Positions 1 through 8,305 of a DNA stretch of 34,553 bases are shown here, one piece after another; position 1 is the first letter of the stretch; each line of letters starts with the position of its first letter. The stretch covers positions 1 to 34,553 of the forward strand of contig JAZQSV010000038.1 of the NCBI GenBank assembly GCA_045630265.1, in the 5' to 3' direction. The translations under genes and the position numbers were made by a program. The notes beneath the pieces are model-generated. The model was not told the DNA's origin. It saw nothing but the letters and a program-made list of their open reading frames with translations, and ran no database searches. The stretch is from UMGS1279 sp045630265 (lineage in GTDB: Bacteria; Bacillota; Clostridia; Oscillospirales; Acutalibacteraceae).

Positions 1-39
1 CTCGACACGCAAACGCGTGCCGAGGCTCTTCTTGTATAA
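1..39 (+). other. possible 3' end of an upstream gene, or a hairpin
   Basis: Frame 1 of the plus strand is open from the window edge to a TAA at 37-39 and would encode only 12 residues (LDTQTRAEALLV). A terminator-like hairpin follows directly at 42-70, which is what the end of a gene would look like. The same bases also form an imperfect hairpin (1-10 with 15-24, one mismatch), so the 3' end of a structured RNA is an alternative. The piece is too short to identify. Confidence 0.2.
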
Positions 40-41
40 CG

Positions 42-70
42 AAAACCGCCGAGTTAAAATCAGCGGTTTT
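42..70. terminator. bidirectional intrinsic terminator
   Basis: An 8-bp stem AAAACCGC/GCGGTTTT (42-49 with 63-70) encloses a 13-base loop. T-rich sequence follows on the plus side and the complementary T tract follows on the minus side. It lies 12 bases beyond the stop codon of the minus-strand gene at 82-1347 and just after the possible plus-strand gene end at 39, so it could serve both. Confidence 0.6.
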
Positions 71-81
71 TACATATTTAA

Positions 82-1347
82 TTATTTTACCACAACTCTA
101 TAAGCGGCTGTTGTGCCAAGCTTACTTTCATAAATTATGTAGGTTTCGCCTTTGGATATACCCTTTACCAGGGTATCCTCACCTACTGCGATACTGGTGT
201 CTTCGGAATATATTGTGCCGTTAAGCCAAACACTGGAGCTTGGAGGTGCAACGTATTCACCCACCCTGACGGTAAGGGTTTGGTTTTGAAGAGCAAGATC
301 GCTACCATATTTAAGGGATTTAATTGCCGACTGATGCTCGGATTTAATTTGATTTTCACCTGTAGTAGAAGGTACAGATTGGGTTTGGATATTCTGGTTA
401 GGAAGCTGTGTAATAGTTGAACTTGTATTGTTATCACCAAAATGAATGTTTGGCCCGGATGAAGTATTGAGTCTATCTTCCCCATTGCCCGCACTTTCTT
501 TGTTGCCAAGCTTAGACATTGCACTAATTATACCACTAAACATAGCAGATAAAAAAATTATTGACAATACTGCTACAACCAAAATTATAATAAGTTTTTT
601 GTTTTTTGGCTTTTCCTTTTCGTACGACCCTTCCTTTTCATGTGATGCATTAATCTCACTGGAGTAGGCCAAATTATTTTTAAGGGTATTTAAATCGCGC
701 CCAATATCGGCCGAACGGAACATTAAACGTCCGTCATCGCAGCGGCACTCAATGCCTGCGGCAATACAAACGTTAGGAAAGCGCTCGTAGTTATAATTTT
801 CTCTGGTTAAATAGTCTGAAAGGAAATACCAATTTTTGCTCATACGCTCGGAAAACTGTAAATATTCCTTATGGAAATTAGCCGCATAGCTAAGGGAATT
901 TTCATCGGTTGCCTTTACAAAGGCCATAGATAGAAACTGGTCCATATAAAGAGCGGCGTCAAGCTGTGCCTTAATTAATTCCTTAATATCAGTACTGCCC
1001 GGCTCGTGGGACAAAATATTACGAAGGTCGCTCATTTTAGTGCATAGCTGAGTACAAACTTTATGAAACTGTTCATCTAAATTTTGGTGACTGAAAACCA
1101 ACTTCTTTACATCGGATAAAAACCTAAAGGTTGTATTGCAGGCCTGCCAGTCCAAATCGGCGAAACTTTCAGAACCCCTTGAGGCAGGAGGATTTCTTGT
1201 TCCCGCAACCTGCTTTTCGGAAAACTCAACAAATTTTGCGAAGGCCTCATCACCATATTCGGCCACCATAGCCGACTGGATAATCTCACCAACATACTTT
1301 GCGTAGTGGATTTTCAGTGAAGTAAAACTACCGTATTCTCCTTCCAC
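82..1347 (-). CDS. membrane protein: HEPN-like domain, one TM helix, extracellular Ig-like domain
   Basis: I do not recognise the family as a whole. The 421-residue product starts at GTG (1347), with GGGAGG about 7 bases upstream. Residues 1 to about 235 are predicted cytosolic and helical. They include DWQACNTTFRFL (66-77) and RNILSH (109-114), which fits the RNxxxH signature of HEPN RNase-fold domains and resembles the Swt1-type subgroup. A Lys-rich stretch (about 243-251) precedes a single transmembrane helix (about 252-274), so by the positive-inside rule the C-terminus is outside. A Ser/Thr/Asn/Gln-rich linker leads to a C-terminal beta domain (about 345-421) like bacterial Ig-like group 2. 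It is a single-gene unit with its own promoter and terminator, divergent from the lactate permease. The HEPN assignment rests on motif and helical context only; a purely structural role is possible. Confidence 0.75.
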   Translation of the reverse strand: MEGEYGSFTSLKIHYAKYVGEIIQSAMVAEYGDEAFAKFVEFSEKQVAGTRNPPASRGSESFADLDWQACNTTFRFLSDVKKLVFSHQNLDEQFHKVCTQLCTKMSDLRNILSHEPGSTDIKELIKAQLDAALYMDQFLSMAFVKATDENSLSYAANFHKEYLQFSERMSKNWYFLSDYLTRENYNYERFPNVCIAAGIECRCDDGRLMFRSADIGRDLNTLKNNLAYSSEINASHEKEGSYEKEKPKNKKLIIILVVAVLSIIFLSAMFSGIISAMSKLGNKESAGNGEDRLNTSSGPNIHFGDNNTSSTITQLPNQNIQTQSVPSTTGENQIKSEHQSAIKSLKYGSDLALQNQTLTVRVGEYVAPPSSSVWLNGTIYSEDTSIAVGEDTLVKGISKGETYIIYESKLGTTAAYRVVVK

Positions 1348-1374
1348 AAAAACACCTCCCGACCTTTACATAAT

Positions 1375-1404
1375 ATAATATCATATATCTTATAAAAAAG
1401 TCAA
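1375..1404 (-). promoter_or_regulatory. sigma-A-like promoter of the HEPN-TM-Ig gene
   Basis: On the minus strand the -35 is TTGACT (1404-1399) and the -10 is TATTAT (1380-1375), separated by 18 bases. The -10 ends 27 bases before the GTG start at 1347. Confidence 0.6.
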
Positions 1405-1511
1405 CATATCTAAAAAGTAGACATTTTATTCGAAATAGGAGTTGCTTTTTAACAAAACTTATCTAAATAGTCAAAATTTTAAAAAATGGGAATTAAACTT
1501 TGTCTTTAAAA

Positions 1512-1540
1512 TTGACAAGACCTCGCTTTTTTGCTATAAT
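1512..1540 (+). promoter_or_regulatory. consensus sigma-A promoter of the lactate permease gene
   Basis: TTGACA (1512-1517), a 17-base spacer and TATAAT (1535-1540) match the housekeeping consensus exactly. The RBS AGGAGG (1576-1581) and the ATG at 1587 follow. Confidence 0.85.
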
Positions 1541-1586
1541 TAGCGGGTATGATATTATAAGTTTGTATATTTTTTAGGAGGCCTTT

Positions 1587-3218
1587 ATGTTAGCATTTTT
1601 AGCATTTTTGCCCATTCTTACAACACTAATTTTAATGATGGTATTTAACTGGCCGGCAAGGAGATGTCTATTCATTTCGCTTATACTTGCAGGCGCTTTT
1701 GCTTTCTTCTTTTGGAAGATAGATATAACCGCCATTTTAGCCAGCTCGGTTTACGGTATGCTTAGTTCGTTCGACGTGCTTATTATAATTTTAGGCGCAA
1801 TACTTGTTATGAACACCCTAAAAGCTTCGGGTGCAACCTCCGCCATTAACCGCGGTTTTATGAACATTTGCCCTGACAAGCGTGTTCAGGCCTGCATTAT
1901 TGGCTTTTCCTTTTGCTCTTTTATAGAGTCCGCCGCCGGCTTTGGTACACCCGCCGCTTTGGCAGGACCACTGCTTGTTTCCCTTGGTTTTCCTCCAATG
2001 GCCGCCGCTATGATAACACTTGTTTTTGACTCTACTGCCGTTTCTTTCGGTGCAGTTGGCACACCCGTTACTGCAGCACTTGGTCTTTTGAACCTTTCAG
2101 GAAATGCGGAGTATACTTCACAGTTTGCGCTTTGGACTGCTCTTCCCCACGCTATAATGAGTTTGTTCTTACCCCTTATTGTTTTGATGATGACCACCAA
2201 ATTTTTTAGTCAAGAAAAATCCTTCAAACCGGCGCTTAAAGCCGCGCCCTTTGCAATTTTTACAGGCCTTACCTTTGCCGTTCCGCTACTTCTTACTGCA
2301 ATTTTCATAGGCTATGAGTTTGCATCACTTTTAGCATCACTTATCTCCATTTTAATTACTGTTATAGCGGCTAAAAAGGGCTTTTTGGTTCCCAAAGATA
2401 CTTGGAATTTTGGGGATGAAAAGAATTGGGATAAATCCTGGCTTGCAACAAGCAAGGTAACCCCCGTAGCTGAGAGCAATATGTCACTTATTAAAGCTTG
2501 GGTTCCCTACCTTTTAATTGCACTTATTTTAGTCCTAACCCGTATACCACAGCTTGGTATAAAATCACTACTCACAAGTGGTGCGCCCTTTGTTATTAAA
2601 TTAAACAACCTTTTTGGTTTTGATAATTTAGATTGGAGCCTTAAATGGGCTTATCTGCCCGGCACCTTCTTCGTAATAGTAGCCCTTATAACCAATCTAA
2701 TTCACAAAATGAGCTTTGAAGAAATTAAGCGTTCTTGGAAGGACACATTAAAGCAAGTTTCAGGTGCTGCTCTTGCCCTTTTATTTGGTCTTGCCCTAGT
2801 TGAGATTATGAAGTTTAAAAACGCTGCTGGGGTTAGTATGATGGATGAAATGGCAGGTGCTCTTGCAAAGGTAGGAAAAGAACTTTACGTTCTTATATCC
2901 CCCTTTATTGGTGTACTTGGCGCCTTTGTTTCTGGATCTGCAACCGTTTCTATGAACCTATTTACAAATCTTCAATACAACACCGCCACGGTCCTTGGTC
3001 TTCCCACTGTTTTTATTGTTTCGATGCAGTGTGTAGGCGGTGCTATTGGTAATATGGTTTGTATTAATAACGCAGTTGCAGCAAGCGCTACTATTGGTAC
3101 TACGGGCAGAGAGGGTAAGCTAATTAAAATCAACGCCATTCCTATGGTAATTTATGCCCTTGTGACCGTTATTTTCTTCTATATTATAATGGCGCTTGGT
3201 GTAAATCCCGGCGTTTAG
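1587..3218 (+). CDS. lctP: L-lactate permease family transporter
   Basis: The 543-residue polytopic membrane protein matches the LctP/LldP lactate permease family in length and in conserved segments: ESAAGFGTPAALAGPLLVSL near residues 112-132, FDSTAVSFGAVGTPV near 149-163, and a C-terminal GSATVSMNLFTNLQ stretch. The hydrophobic profile suggests about 13 membrane helices. The family moves lactate (or glycolate) with protons across the cytoplasmic membrane. The ATG is preceded by AGGAGG at 5-base spacing and by a perfect sigma-A promoter. No lactate dehydrogenase or utilisation gene lies next to it. The gene that follows starts 10 bases after the stop and is probably co-transcribed. Family is secure; the physiological substrate is inferred. 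Confidence 0.92.
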   Translation: MLAFLAFLPILTTLILMMVFNWPARRCLFISLILAGAFAFFFWKIDITAILASSVYGMLSSFDVLIIILGAILVMNTLKASGATSAINRGFMNICPDKRVQACIIGFSFCSFIESAAGFGTPAALAGPLLVSLGFPPMAAAMITLVFDSTAVSFGAVGTPVTAALGLLNLSGNAEYTSQFALWTALPHAIMSLFLPLIVLMMTTKFFSQEKSFKPALKAAPFAIFTGLTFAVPLLLTAIFIGYEFASLLASLISILITVIAAKKGFLVPKDTWNFGDEKNWDKSWLATSKVTPVAESNMSLIKAWVPYLLIALILVLTRIPQLGIKSLLTSGAPFVIKLNNLFGFDNLDWSLKWAYLPGTFFVIVALITNLIHKMSFEEIKRSWKDTLKQVSGAALALLFGLALVEIMKFKNAAGVSMMDEMAGALAKVGKELYVLISPFIGVLGAFVSGSATVSMNLFTNLQYNTATVLGLPTVFIVSMQCVGGAIGNMVCINNAVAASATIGTTGREGKLIKINAIPMVIYALVTVIFFYIIMALGVNPGV

Positions 3219-3228
3219 TGAAGCTACC

Positions 3229-3894
3229 ATGCCAAACTTTATTTTATGGATTTTATTGGCCGTATTTTTAATCCTTTCCCTTTTAAACGGCCTACACCCT
3301 TCGGGCATATTTTTGCTTTTAGCAGCAATCTTAGTAATGCCTATTAAGCCCATTAAAGCCCTTATTTCAAAGCTTTTTGAAAAGGAATTTATCGCAACAA
3401 TACTAGCAGTTTTGGTGGTTCTTTGCGGAATTTCGTTTTACCCCGCCCTTTCTAAGGGTAAGGATACGAAAACTGAATCCTACAATATAATCTTTAAAAC
3501 CGACCTTTCGAGCGAGGCAGAAACTTCATCTGATACGCTAAAACCCGAAGCCGCCGCAAGCAGCACCACTTTAGGTGAGGTTATTACCAAAGATGAGGAT
3601 GAAGATGAAACCAAGGAAACTATTGCAGTAACAATTTTAAGTCTTACAACCCCCGTAGGTAACGGACAAATGGCCGAACTTGAAATGCAAGGTGAGCCAA
3701 ATACCAACTATTCAATTTTGGTTTACTATTCCGAAAAGCCAAGCGAGGCAAAAGGTTTGGAAGATAAAGTAAGCGACAAAAACGGCAGAATTACCTGGAA
3801 GTGGCGTATTGGAAGCCGTACAAAAACGGGCGAACACAAAATAGTAATTAAAAACGAAAAAGGGCGGTTTGAAACCTTCATAACGGTTGAATAA
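3229..3894 (+). CDS. small membrane protein with extracytoplasmic beta domain, function unknown
   Basis: This 221-residue protein has three short hydrophobic segments at its N-terminus (about 3-19, 24-39 and 54-73), then an acidic, Ser/Thr-rich linker (about 75-130), then a C-terminal domain predicted to be extracytoplasmic. That domain reads like a beta sandwich: AELEMQGEPNTNYSILVYYS, then GRITWKWRIGSRTKTGEHKI. Similar TM-linker-beta proteins are common in Clostridia, but I know of no assigned function. It starts 10 bases after the lactate permease stop, with only weak SD-like sequence (GTGAAG), so translational coupling to the permease is likely. A role in permease activity would be speculation. 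Confidence 0.75.
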   Translation: MPNFILWILLAVFLILSLLNGLHPSGIFLLLAAILVMPIKPIKALISKLFEKEFIATILAVLVVLCGISFYPALSKGKDTKTESYNIIFKTDLSSEAETSSDTLKPEAAASSTTLGEVITKDEDEDETKETIAVTILSLTTPVGNGQMAELEMQGEPNTNYSILVYYSEKPSEAKGLEDKVSDKNGRITWKWRIGSRTKTGEHKIVIKNEKGRFETFITVE

Positions 3895-3903
3895 ATATAA
3901 AGC

Positions 3904-3940
3904 AAAAATACCGATGGCGCGATGCACCATCGGTATTTTT
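3904..3940. terminator. bidirectional intrinsic terminator
   Basis: A 14-bp perfect stem (AAAAATACCGATGG at 3904-3917 with its complement at 3927-3940) encloses a 9-base loop. A/T runs on both sides let it end both the plus-strand membrane-protein gene and the convergent minus-strand gene, whose stop codon it touches. Confidence 0.85.
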
Positions 3941-4773
3941 TAATACTCATCCAAAAAGCTGACCTCTTCCCCATTTTTTGTATATCCGATTATTGTATTT
4001 AAATTAACCCTGTGAAAACTACGGAAGATATTAACGTCAATTAAATCGTTATCCAGTTTTAGCTCCCTTATAAGTTCCTTACATTTATAACGTTTCGAAG
4101 CCTCTTCCTTTTCGTTTTGACTCATAGCGTTTCCAACCTTTTCGGTAAACTTACAAGCACAGTTTAAAAACTCAAGCTTATTATACCTTGCAAAGGCCTT
4201 AATATCATCCTCCCTAATGCAGTAAAGAGGGCGAATAAGCTCCATTCCCTTAAAATTGGTACTTTTAAGCTTTGGCATCATAGTTTGGAACTGACCGCTG
4301 TAAAGCATTCCCATAAGGGCTGTTTCAATAGCATCGTTAAAATGGTGTCCCAGAGCAATTTTATTACAACCCTTTTCCCTTGCAAAGCTATAAAGGTAAC
4401 CCCTTCTCATTCTGGCACACAGATAGCAAGGCGACTGTTCAATATTTAAAACTGCATCAAAAATATTAGACTCAAAGATTGTAACGGGAATATTTAGTAG
4501 TTTACAGTTTTCCTCTATCTTGGCGCGATTTTCCTTTGTATAACCTGGGTCCATACATATAAATTCAAGCTCGAAATTCGTGTGCCCGTGAATTTTAAGC
4601 TCCTGCATAAGCTTTGCAAGCAAAAAGGAATCCTTACCGCCCGAAATACAAACGGCAATTCTATCCCCCTCGTTTATAAGCTTATAGGACTGTACCGCCT
4701 CAACAAATCTATTCCATATATTTTTTCTGAATTTTTTTATTATGCTACGCTCAATTTCCGTACATCTATCCAT
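3940..4773 (-). CDS. TtcA-family PP-loop ATPase, tRNA thiolation type
   Basis: The 277-residue protein carries the PP-loop SGGKDS (44-49) of ATP-pyrophosphatases, PCYLCARMRRG with a CxxC (C116/C119), LGHHFNDAIET (141-151) and a further Cys pair near 205-207. This is the pattern of TtcA, which binds an Fe-S cluster through such cysteines and makes 2-thiocytidine in tRNA. I chose the ATG at 4773 because AGGGAG lies 6 bases upstream; an in-frame ATG at 4812 has no RBS. Clostridia hold several TtcA/TilS-like paralogues, so the exact tRNA or non-tRNA target is uncertain. It is preceded on the same strand by a terminator, so it probably has its own promoter. Confidence 0.85.
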   Translation of the reverse strand: MDRCTEIERSIIKKFRKNIWNRFVEAVQSYKLINEGDRIAVCISGGKDSFLLAKLMQELKIHGHTNFELEFICMDPGYTKENRAKIEENCKLLNIPVTIFESNIFDAVLNIEQSPCYLCARMRRGYLYSFAREKGCNKIALGHHFNDAIETALMGMLYSGQFQTMMPKLKSTNFKGMELIRPLYCIREDDIKAFARYNKLEFLNCACKFTEKVGNAMSQNEKEEASKRYKCKELIRELKLDNDLIDVNIFRSFHRVNLNTIIGYTKNGEEVSFLDEY

Positions 4774-4832
4774 AAAAAACTCCCTAAATTTTAAGTATAT
4801 GTAGTATAACACATTTAAAGATAAAAGTAAAG

Positions 4833-4875
4833 AAAAAAGCCACTATGCACACTTCTTAAGAGTGGGCATAGTGGC
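4833..4875 (-). terminator. intrinsic terminator
   Basis: On the minus strand a 10-bp stem (4866-4875 with 4839-4848), extended by weaker inner pairs, is followed by six Ts (4838-4833). It lies 9 bases after the stop of the gene at 4884-6521 and upstream of the ttcA-like gene, separating the two. Confidence 0.8.
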
Positions 4876-4883
4876 CTCAATAT

Positions 4884-6521
4884 TTATTTTATGGTTTTTA
4901 TAACCTTTAGCGTTTTATCGGCGATAACCGTCATTGTATCGCCCGCCTTTATAAAGGGCAAATTATCACTAACCGTAACACTTACAGTATAAATCTCATC
5001 GTCAGTTGTTTTAATAAAGTAAACTGTATTACCCTCTAAGACAGCGCTCGAAATATCTTTTACCGTAAGGGTAATTTCATCTGTTACTGTTTCACTTCCG
5101 CTTTCGGTGTTTACGCCCATACTTTTAAGAAGTCTTAAATATTCATCCATTGCTCCCCCAATGGTATCTCCAACACCTACTATCTGATAGTTGGAAACCG
5201 AAACAAAGGAATATGCTTTAACAAGTCCCGCATTATCCTTTAAGCTTACAAAATAAGAGGGGGTGTTGGCAACATTTACAAGTATTGGAAAGGTAGCGGA
5301 GTAACCTTTTTCCTGAATCATACCCTCGGCAGAGCGCATTGCGGAAATTTCTTCTGCACCGTTGATATCATACCTCTTGGCTTCTTTGGTGCGGAGGTTT
5401 ACAAGTAAAAATCCAACATTGGAGGCATCATCCACAACCGAAGTAATACCGGTATACATCCAAACGTCATCATCGAATGCTATATAATTATATCCGTCGG
5501 TAGTGCGAACAACGTTCTTTTGTCCGAAAATGGAATTTATAAATCCGTTTACGTAGCTACCCCAATAGTTTGCCTGCTCAATAAGCATTGTGGAGTCATA
5601 AACCGTGTCCACCCATTTAGGAACCTCGTTTACCTTATAATCGGTCATCTCTCCCGTAACAGCATTTACAAGAATAATACCGACAACGTCTTTTCCACCC
5701 AAAATTCCAATGGTAAAGTCGTAGTAAGAAACCGCCCAAAATGGGTTGCCTTCATCATCAATTTCAAAGGTAGTGGACTGAAACATTTTAGTGGGATATT
5801 TAAACCTTACGTGGCGCATTAAATCACGGCCGAAATACTCACTGGGTAAATACTTCATACCCTTTTCGAGTTTTACAAGGTCGGTTTGCTGTGTTGCCAT
5901 ATCTATGGTAACATAGTAAGGAACACCCTCACTTCTATTTCCAAGCCACTTAATAATATCGGCATATTCTAAGGGCGAAACCCTTGTAGGCACACCTTTA
6001 TAATTTATTTGTGTATAAAGCGGTGATACGTTGAACTGTGAAACAAGTTCCACAACCTCGCCGATTTTACGGCTACCAAGCCTTGTTGCGGTATCGCGGT
6101 CAACCACAGGGACTTGTGATAGCTTTATTTCGGAAATATCATCACCAAAATCGCTCTGCTTTACACCTAAAAGAGCGCGGTATTTAGCCGCATTAAATAT
6201 GGGAGAGGAAGAAATAAAAATAACCAAAATAGCACACAAAATAATTGCCAAAATACTTAAAACAGTTATCTTTATCTTTTTAGGGGCAGCCTGAATTTTT
6301 TCCTTTGCGCCTTTTTCAATAACTATCTTATGGTTTTTTTCAATCTTTACGCTATTTTTAATTCTTGGGAGGAAAAATAAAACCAAAAATACTGCTATTA
6401 AAAAGCCCAAAAATGTCCAAAACTCGGCCGCTTTGATATGAAGCGGCGGTAGAAAAAAGTAATAACCGACAAAGCCGATAGCAAGGGTAAGGATGGCGGA
6501 TAAAGAAATTCTTTTTACCAT
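4884..6521 (-). CDS. large membrane-anchored protein, PepSY-like extracytoplasmic repeats, function unknown
   Basis: The 545-residue protein has three transmembrane segments (about 8-26, 35-52 and 84-105) and then about 440 residues that should lie outside the membrane. Two stretches have the strand/turn pattern of PepSY-like modules: VVGIILVNAVTGEMTDYKV and VGFLLVNLRTKEAKRYD. A conserved-looking NPFWAVSYYDF precedes the first. The last 60 residues look like a small beta domain. I use the ATG at 6521, with AAAGGAG 10 bases upstream; the in-frame TTG three codons earlier is too close to that RBS. I do not recognise the family. The gene is divergent from the sleB-type gene. The usual SleB partner YpeB also has a TM anchor plus PepSY domains, so a functional link is conceivable but not shown. 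Confidence 0.75.
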   Translation of the reverse strand: MVKRISLSAILTLAIGFVGYYFFLPPLHIKAAEFWTFLGFLIAVFLVLFFLPRIKNSVKIEKNHKIVIEKGAKEKIQAAPKKIKITVLSILAIILCAILVIFISSSPIFNAAKYRALLGVKQSDFGDDISEIKLSQVPVVDRDTATRLGSRKIGEVVELVSQFNVSPLYTQINYKGVPTRVSPLEYADIIKWLGNRSEGVPYYVTIDMATQQTDLVKLEKGMKYLPSEYFGRDLMRHVRFKYPTKMFQSTTFEIDDEGNPFWAVSYYDFTIGILGGKDVVGIILVNAVTGEMTDYKVNEVPKWVDTVYDSTMLIEQANYWGSYVNGFINSIFGQKNVVRTTDGYNYIAFDDDVWMYTGITSVVDDASNVGFLLVNLRTKEAKRYDINGAEEISAMRSAEGMIQEKGYSATFPILVNVANTPSYFVSLKDNAGLVKAYSFVSVSNYQIVGVGDTIGGAMDEYLRLLKSMGVNTESGSETVTDEITLTVKDISSAVLEGNTVYFIKTTDDEIYTVSVTVSDNLPFIKAGDTMTVIADKTLKVIKTIK

Positions 6522-6654
6522 TTTTATCAAACTCCTTTAAAAGTTTTTTAAACTATTTATATTTTACCATATTCAAGCGCATTTTAAAAGTAAATTTTAA
6601 TATTTTTAATTCTTTTGGTTAAAATCTTATTAAGTACAAAAAAGGAGATTTTTT

Positions 6655-7311
6655 ATGCGCAACCGAAGAGGACTGATTTTAATTTTAGTTGTTGTTATAA
6701 TAACCTTAACACTTGGTGGCATTACCGCTTCTGCCCTATCTAAAATGGGTTCGCGAGGAAATGAGGTAAAGAATATTCAAACACGCCTTAAAAAATGGGG
6801 CTACTATAAGGGCGCTATTGATGGAATTTACGGAACGCAAACCAAAAACGCCGTAATTGCCTTTCAAAAAAAGAATAACCTTACCCCCGATGGTGTAGCG
6901 GGTCCTAAGACACTTGCAAAAATAGGTTTGCCCACAAACTCTTCGGGCAACGGATACTCCGACTCAGAGCTAAATCTTTTAGCGCGGCTTATTTCTGCAG
7001 AGGCAAGAGGCGAGCCATATGTGGGGCAGGTGGCGGTTGGTGCTGTAGTTTTAAACCGTGTTGAACACCCCTCCTTTCCTTCCTCCGTTTCAGCAGTTAT
7101 ATACCAAAACGGCGCTTTTAGTTGTCTCTACGACGGCCAATTCGATAAGCCAGTTGCTGACAGCGCCTATAAAGCGGCAAGAGATGCTTTAAACGGTATG
7201 GACCCATCGGGCGGAGCAATATATTACTTTAATCCAAGCACCGCCACAAACGGGTGGATATGGTCAAGACCGCTTATTACAACCATAGGAAAGCATAGAT
7301 TTTGCAGATAA
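6655..7311 (+). CDS. sleB: SleB-type spore cortex-lytic enzyme
   Basis: The 218-residue protein has an N-terminal signal or anchor helix (about 7-27), a peptidoglycan-binding type 1 domain (about 32-92: GNEVKNIQTRLKKWGYY, GIYGTQT, AVIAFQKKN), and a C-terminal hydrolase-2/SleB domain (about 104-218) with LISAEARGEPYVGQVAVGAV and the C-terminal YYFNPSTATNGWIWSRP. E116 in SAEARGE is the likely catalytic acid. SleB is a lytic transglycosylase that degrades muramic-delta-lactam cortex peptidoglycan during germination. AAAGGAG lies 7 bases before the ATG. No ypeB follows, which is unusual relative to Bacillus. A forespore sigma-G promoter is expected, but I could not place one with confidence. Confidence 0.9.
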   Translation: MRNRRGLILILVVVIITLTLGGITASALSKMGSRGNEVKNIQTRLKKWGYYKGAIDGIYGTQTKNAVIAFQKKNNLTPDGVAGPKTLAKIGLPTNSSGNGYSDSELNLLARLISAEARGEPYVGQVAVGAVVLNRVEHPSFPSSVSAVIYQNGAFSCLYDGQFDKPVADSAYKAARDALNGMDPSGGAIYYFNPSTATNGWIWSRPLITTIGKHRFCR

Positions 7312-7325
7312 ATAACCCTTTTAAA

Positions 7326-7368
7326 AATCCCCCAAATAGTGTATAATATAATCACTATAGGGGTGATT
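7326..7368 (+). promoter_or_regulatory. inverted repeat spanning a -10 element and the RBS
   Basis: Two 16-base arms (7326-7341 and 7353-7368) pair at 13 of 16 positions around an 11-base centre that holds two overlapping TATAAT hexamers (7342-7347 and 7347-7352). The right arm contains GGGGTGA, the RBS of the radical SAM gene. It could be a DNA operator over the promoter, or, in readthrough RNA from sleB, a hairpin that hides the RBS. No good -35 is visible. Confidence 0.45.
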
Positions 7369-7370
7369 TT

Positions 7371-8258
7371 TTGTATACTGAATTTTCAAGCTGTAATATT
7401 TGTCCCAGAAACTGCTGCGTAAACAGAAATAAAAACGAGGTGGGTTTTTGCGGTGCGACCGATAAGGCAGAGGTATGCAAAACCGCTCTCCACTTTGGGG
7501 AGGAACCTATAATTTCGGGCACAAACGGCTCGGGCACTATATTTTTTGCGCACTGTAATTTAGGTTGTATTTACTGCCAGAATTTTGAAATAAGCGGTCA
7601 TAACTGTAAAGGTAAAATTTACTCTGCAAAAGAGCTTAGCGCTAAAATGCTAAACCTCCAGGGGAATGGCGCGCACAACATAAATTTTGTTACCCCCACC
7701 CAATATATGCCAATAATTAAAGACTCTGTAAAAATTGCCCGAGAAATGGGACTTAATATCCCCGTAGTTTACAACACAAGCGGCTATGAAAAGCCCGAAA
7801 TTATTAAAAACTTAAATGAAACTGTTGATATTTTTCTGACAGACCTTAAATATTTTAGCCCATATTACAGCGGCAAGTATTCTAAAGCCCCGGACTATTT
7901 TGACTCTGCTACTGACTCCATAAAGCAAATGGTACAAAACGTTGGTGCTCCCATTTTAGACCAAAATGGTATACTAAAAAAGGGTGTTATCATCCGCCAC
8001 CTAATGTTACCGACCATGCTTAGTGATACGTTGCAGGTTTTAAGACAAATTTCAAAGCACTTTGGCGACAGTGTTTACGTTAGTCTTATGCGGCAATATA
8101 CCCCCGTTGCCAAAAATCTGCCCGAAGAGCTTTGCGGTGAAGTAAATATAGAGGATTATTCAATGGCAGTAGAGCTTTTTGAGGAACTTGGTCTTCAAGG
8201 TTTTTTACAAGAAAGGGAATCTATAGGCACCGAACTTATACCTAAATGGGATATATAA
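7371..8258 (+). CDS. radical SAM protein, pyruvate formate-lyase activase-like
   Basis: The 295-residue protein starts at TTG (7371), with GGGGTGA about 5 bases upstream. A Cys-rich N-terminus (C8, C11, C15, C16, C27; CPRNC) precedes the radical SAM cluster motif CNLGCIYC (C62, C66, C69), which binds [4Fe-4S] and SAM. Later motifs are NFVTPTQYMPII, VYNTSGYE and DIFLTDLKYF. This is the layout of the COG1313 group of uncharacterised activase-like proteins. They are often annotated as putative pyruvate formate-lyase activating enzymes, but no glycyl radical enzyme is nearby and the true target is unknown. It follows sleB by 59 bases and ends in a strong terminator. Confidence 0.88.
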   Translation: MYTEFSSCNICPRNCCVNRNKNEVGFCGATDKAEVCKTALHFGEEPIISGTNGSGTIFFAHCNLGCIYCQNFEISGHNCKGKIYSAKELSAKMLNLQGNGAHNINFVTPTQYMPIIKDSVKIAREMGLNIPVVYNTSGYEKPEIIKNLNETVDIFLTDLKYFSPYYSGKYSKAPDYFDSATDSIKQMVQNVGAPILDQNGILKKGVIIRHLMLPTMLSDTLQVLRQISKHFGDSVYVSLMRQYTPVAKNLPEELCGEVNIEDYSMAVELFEELGLQGFLQERESIGTELIPKWDI

Positions 8259-8260
8259 AA

Positions 8261-8293
8261 AATGCTCTTAAAGGCAAAACCTTTAAGAGCATT
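8261..8293. terminator. bidirectional intrinsic terminator
   Basis: A perfect 14-bp stem (AATGCTCTTAAAGG at 8261-8274 with 8280-8293) has a 5-base loop and T/A-rich flanks. It sits between the convergent radical SAM and azlD genes. Confidence 0.85.
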
Positions 8294-8305
8294 TTAAAAT
8301 TTAAG

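Noticed and set aside
1348..1586. Regulatory RNA in the 239-base gap upstream of lctP
   Set aside because: Only the two divergent promoters and RBSs are visible; the rest is A/T-rich without a stable hairpin.
4774..4812. Longer start of the TtcA-like protein at 4812
   Set aside because: No RBS there, while AGGGAG precedes the ATG at 4773.
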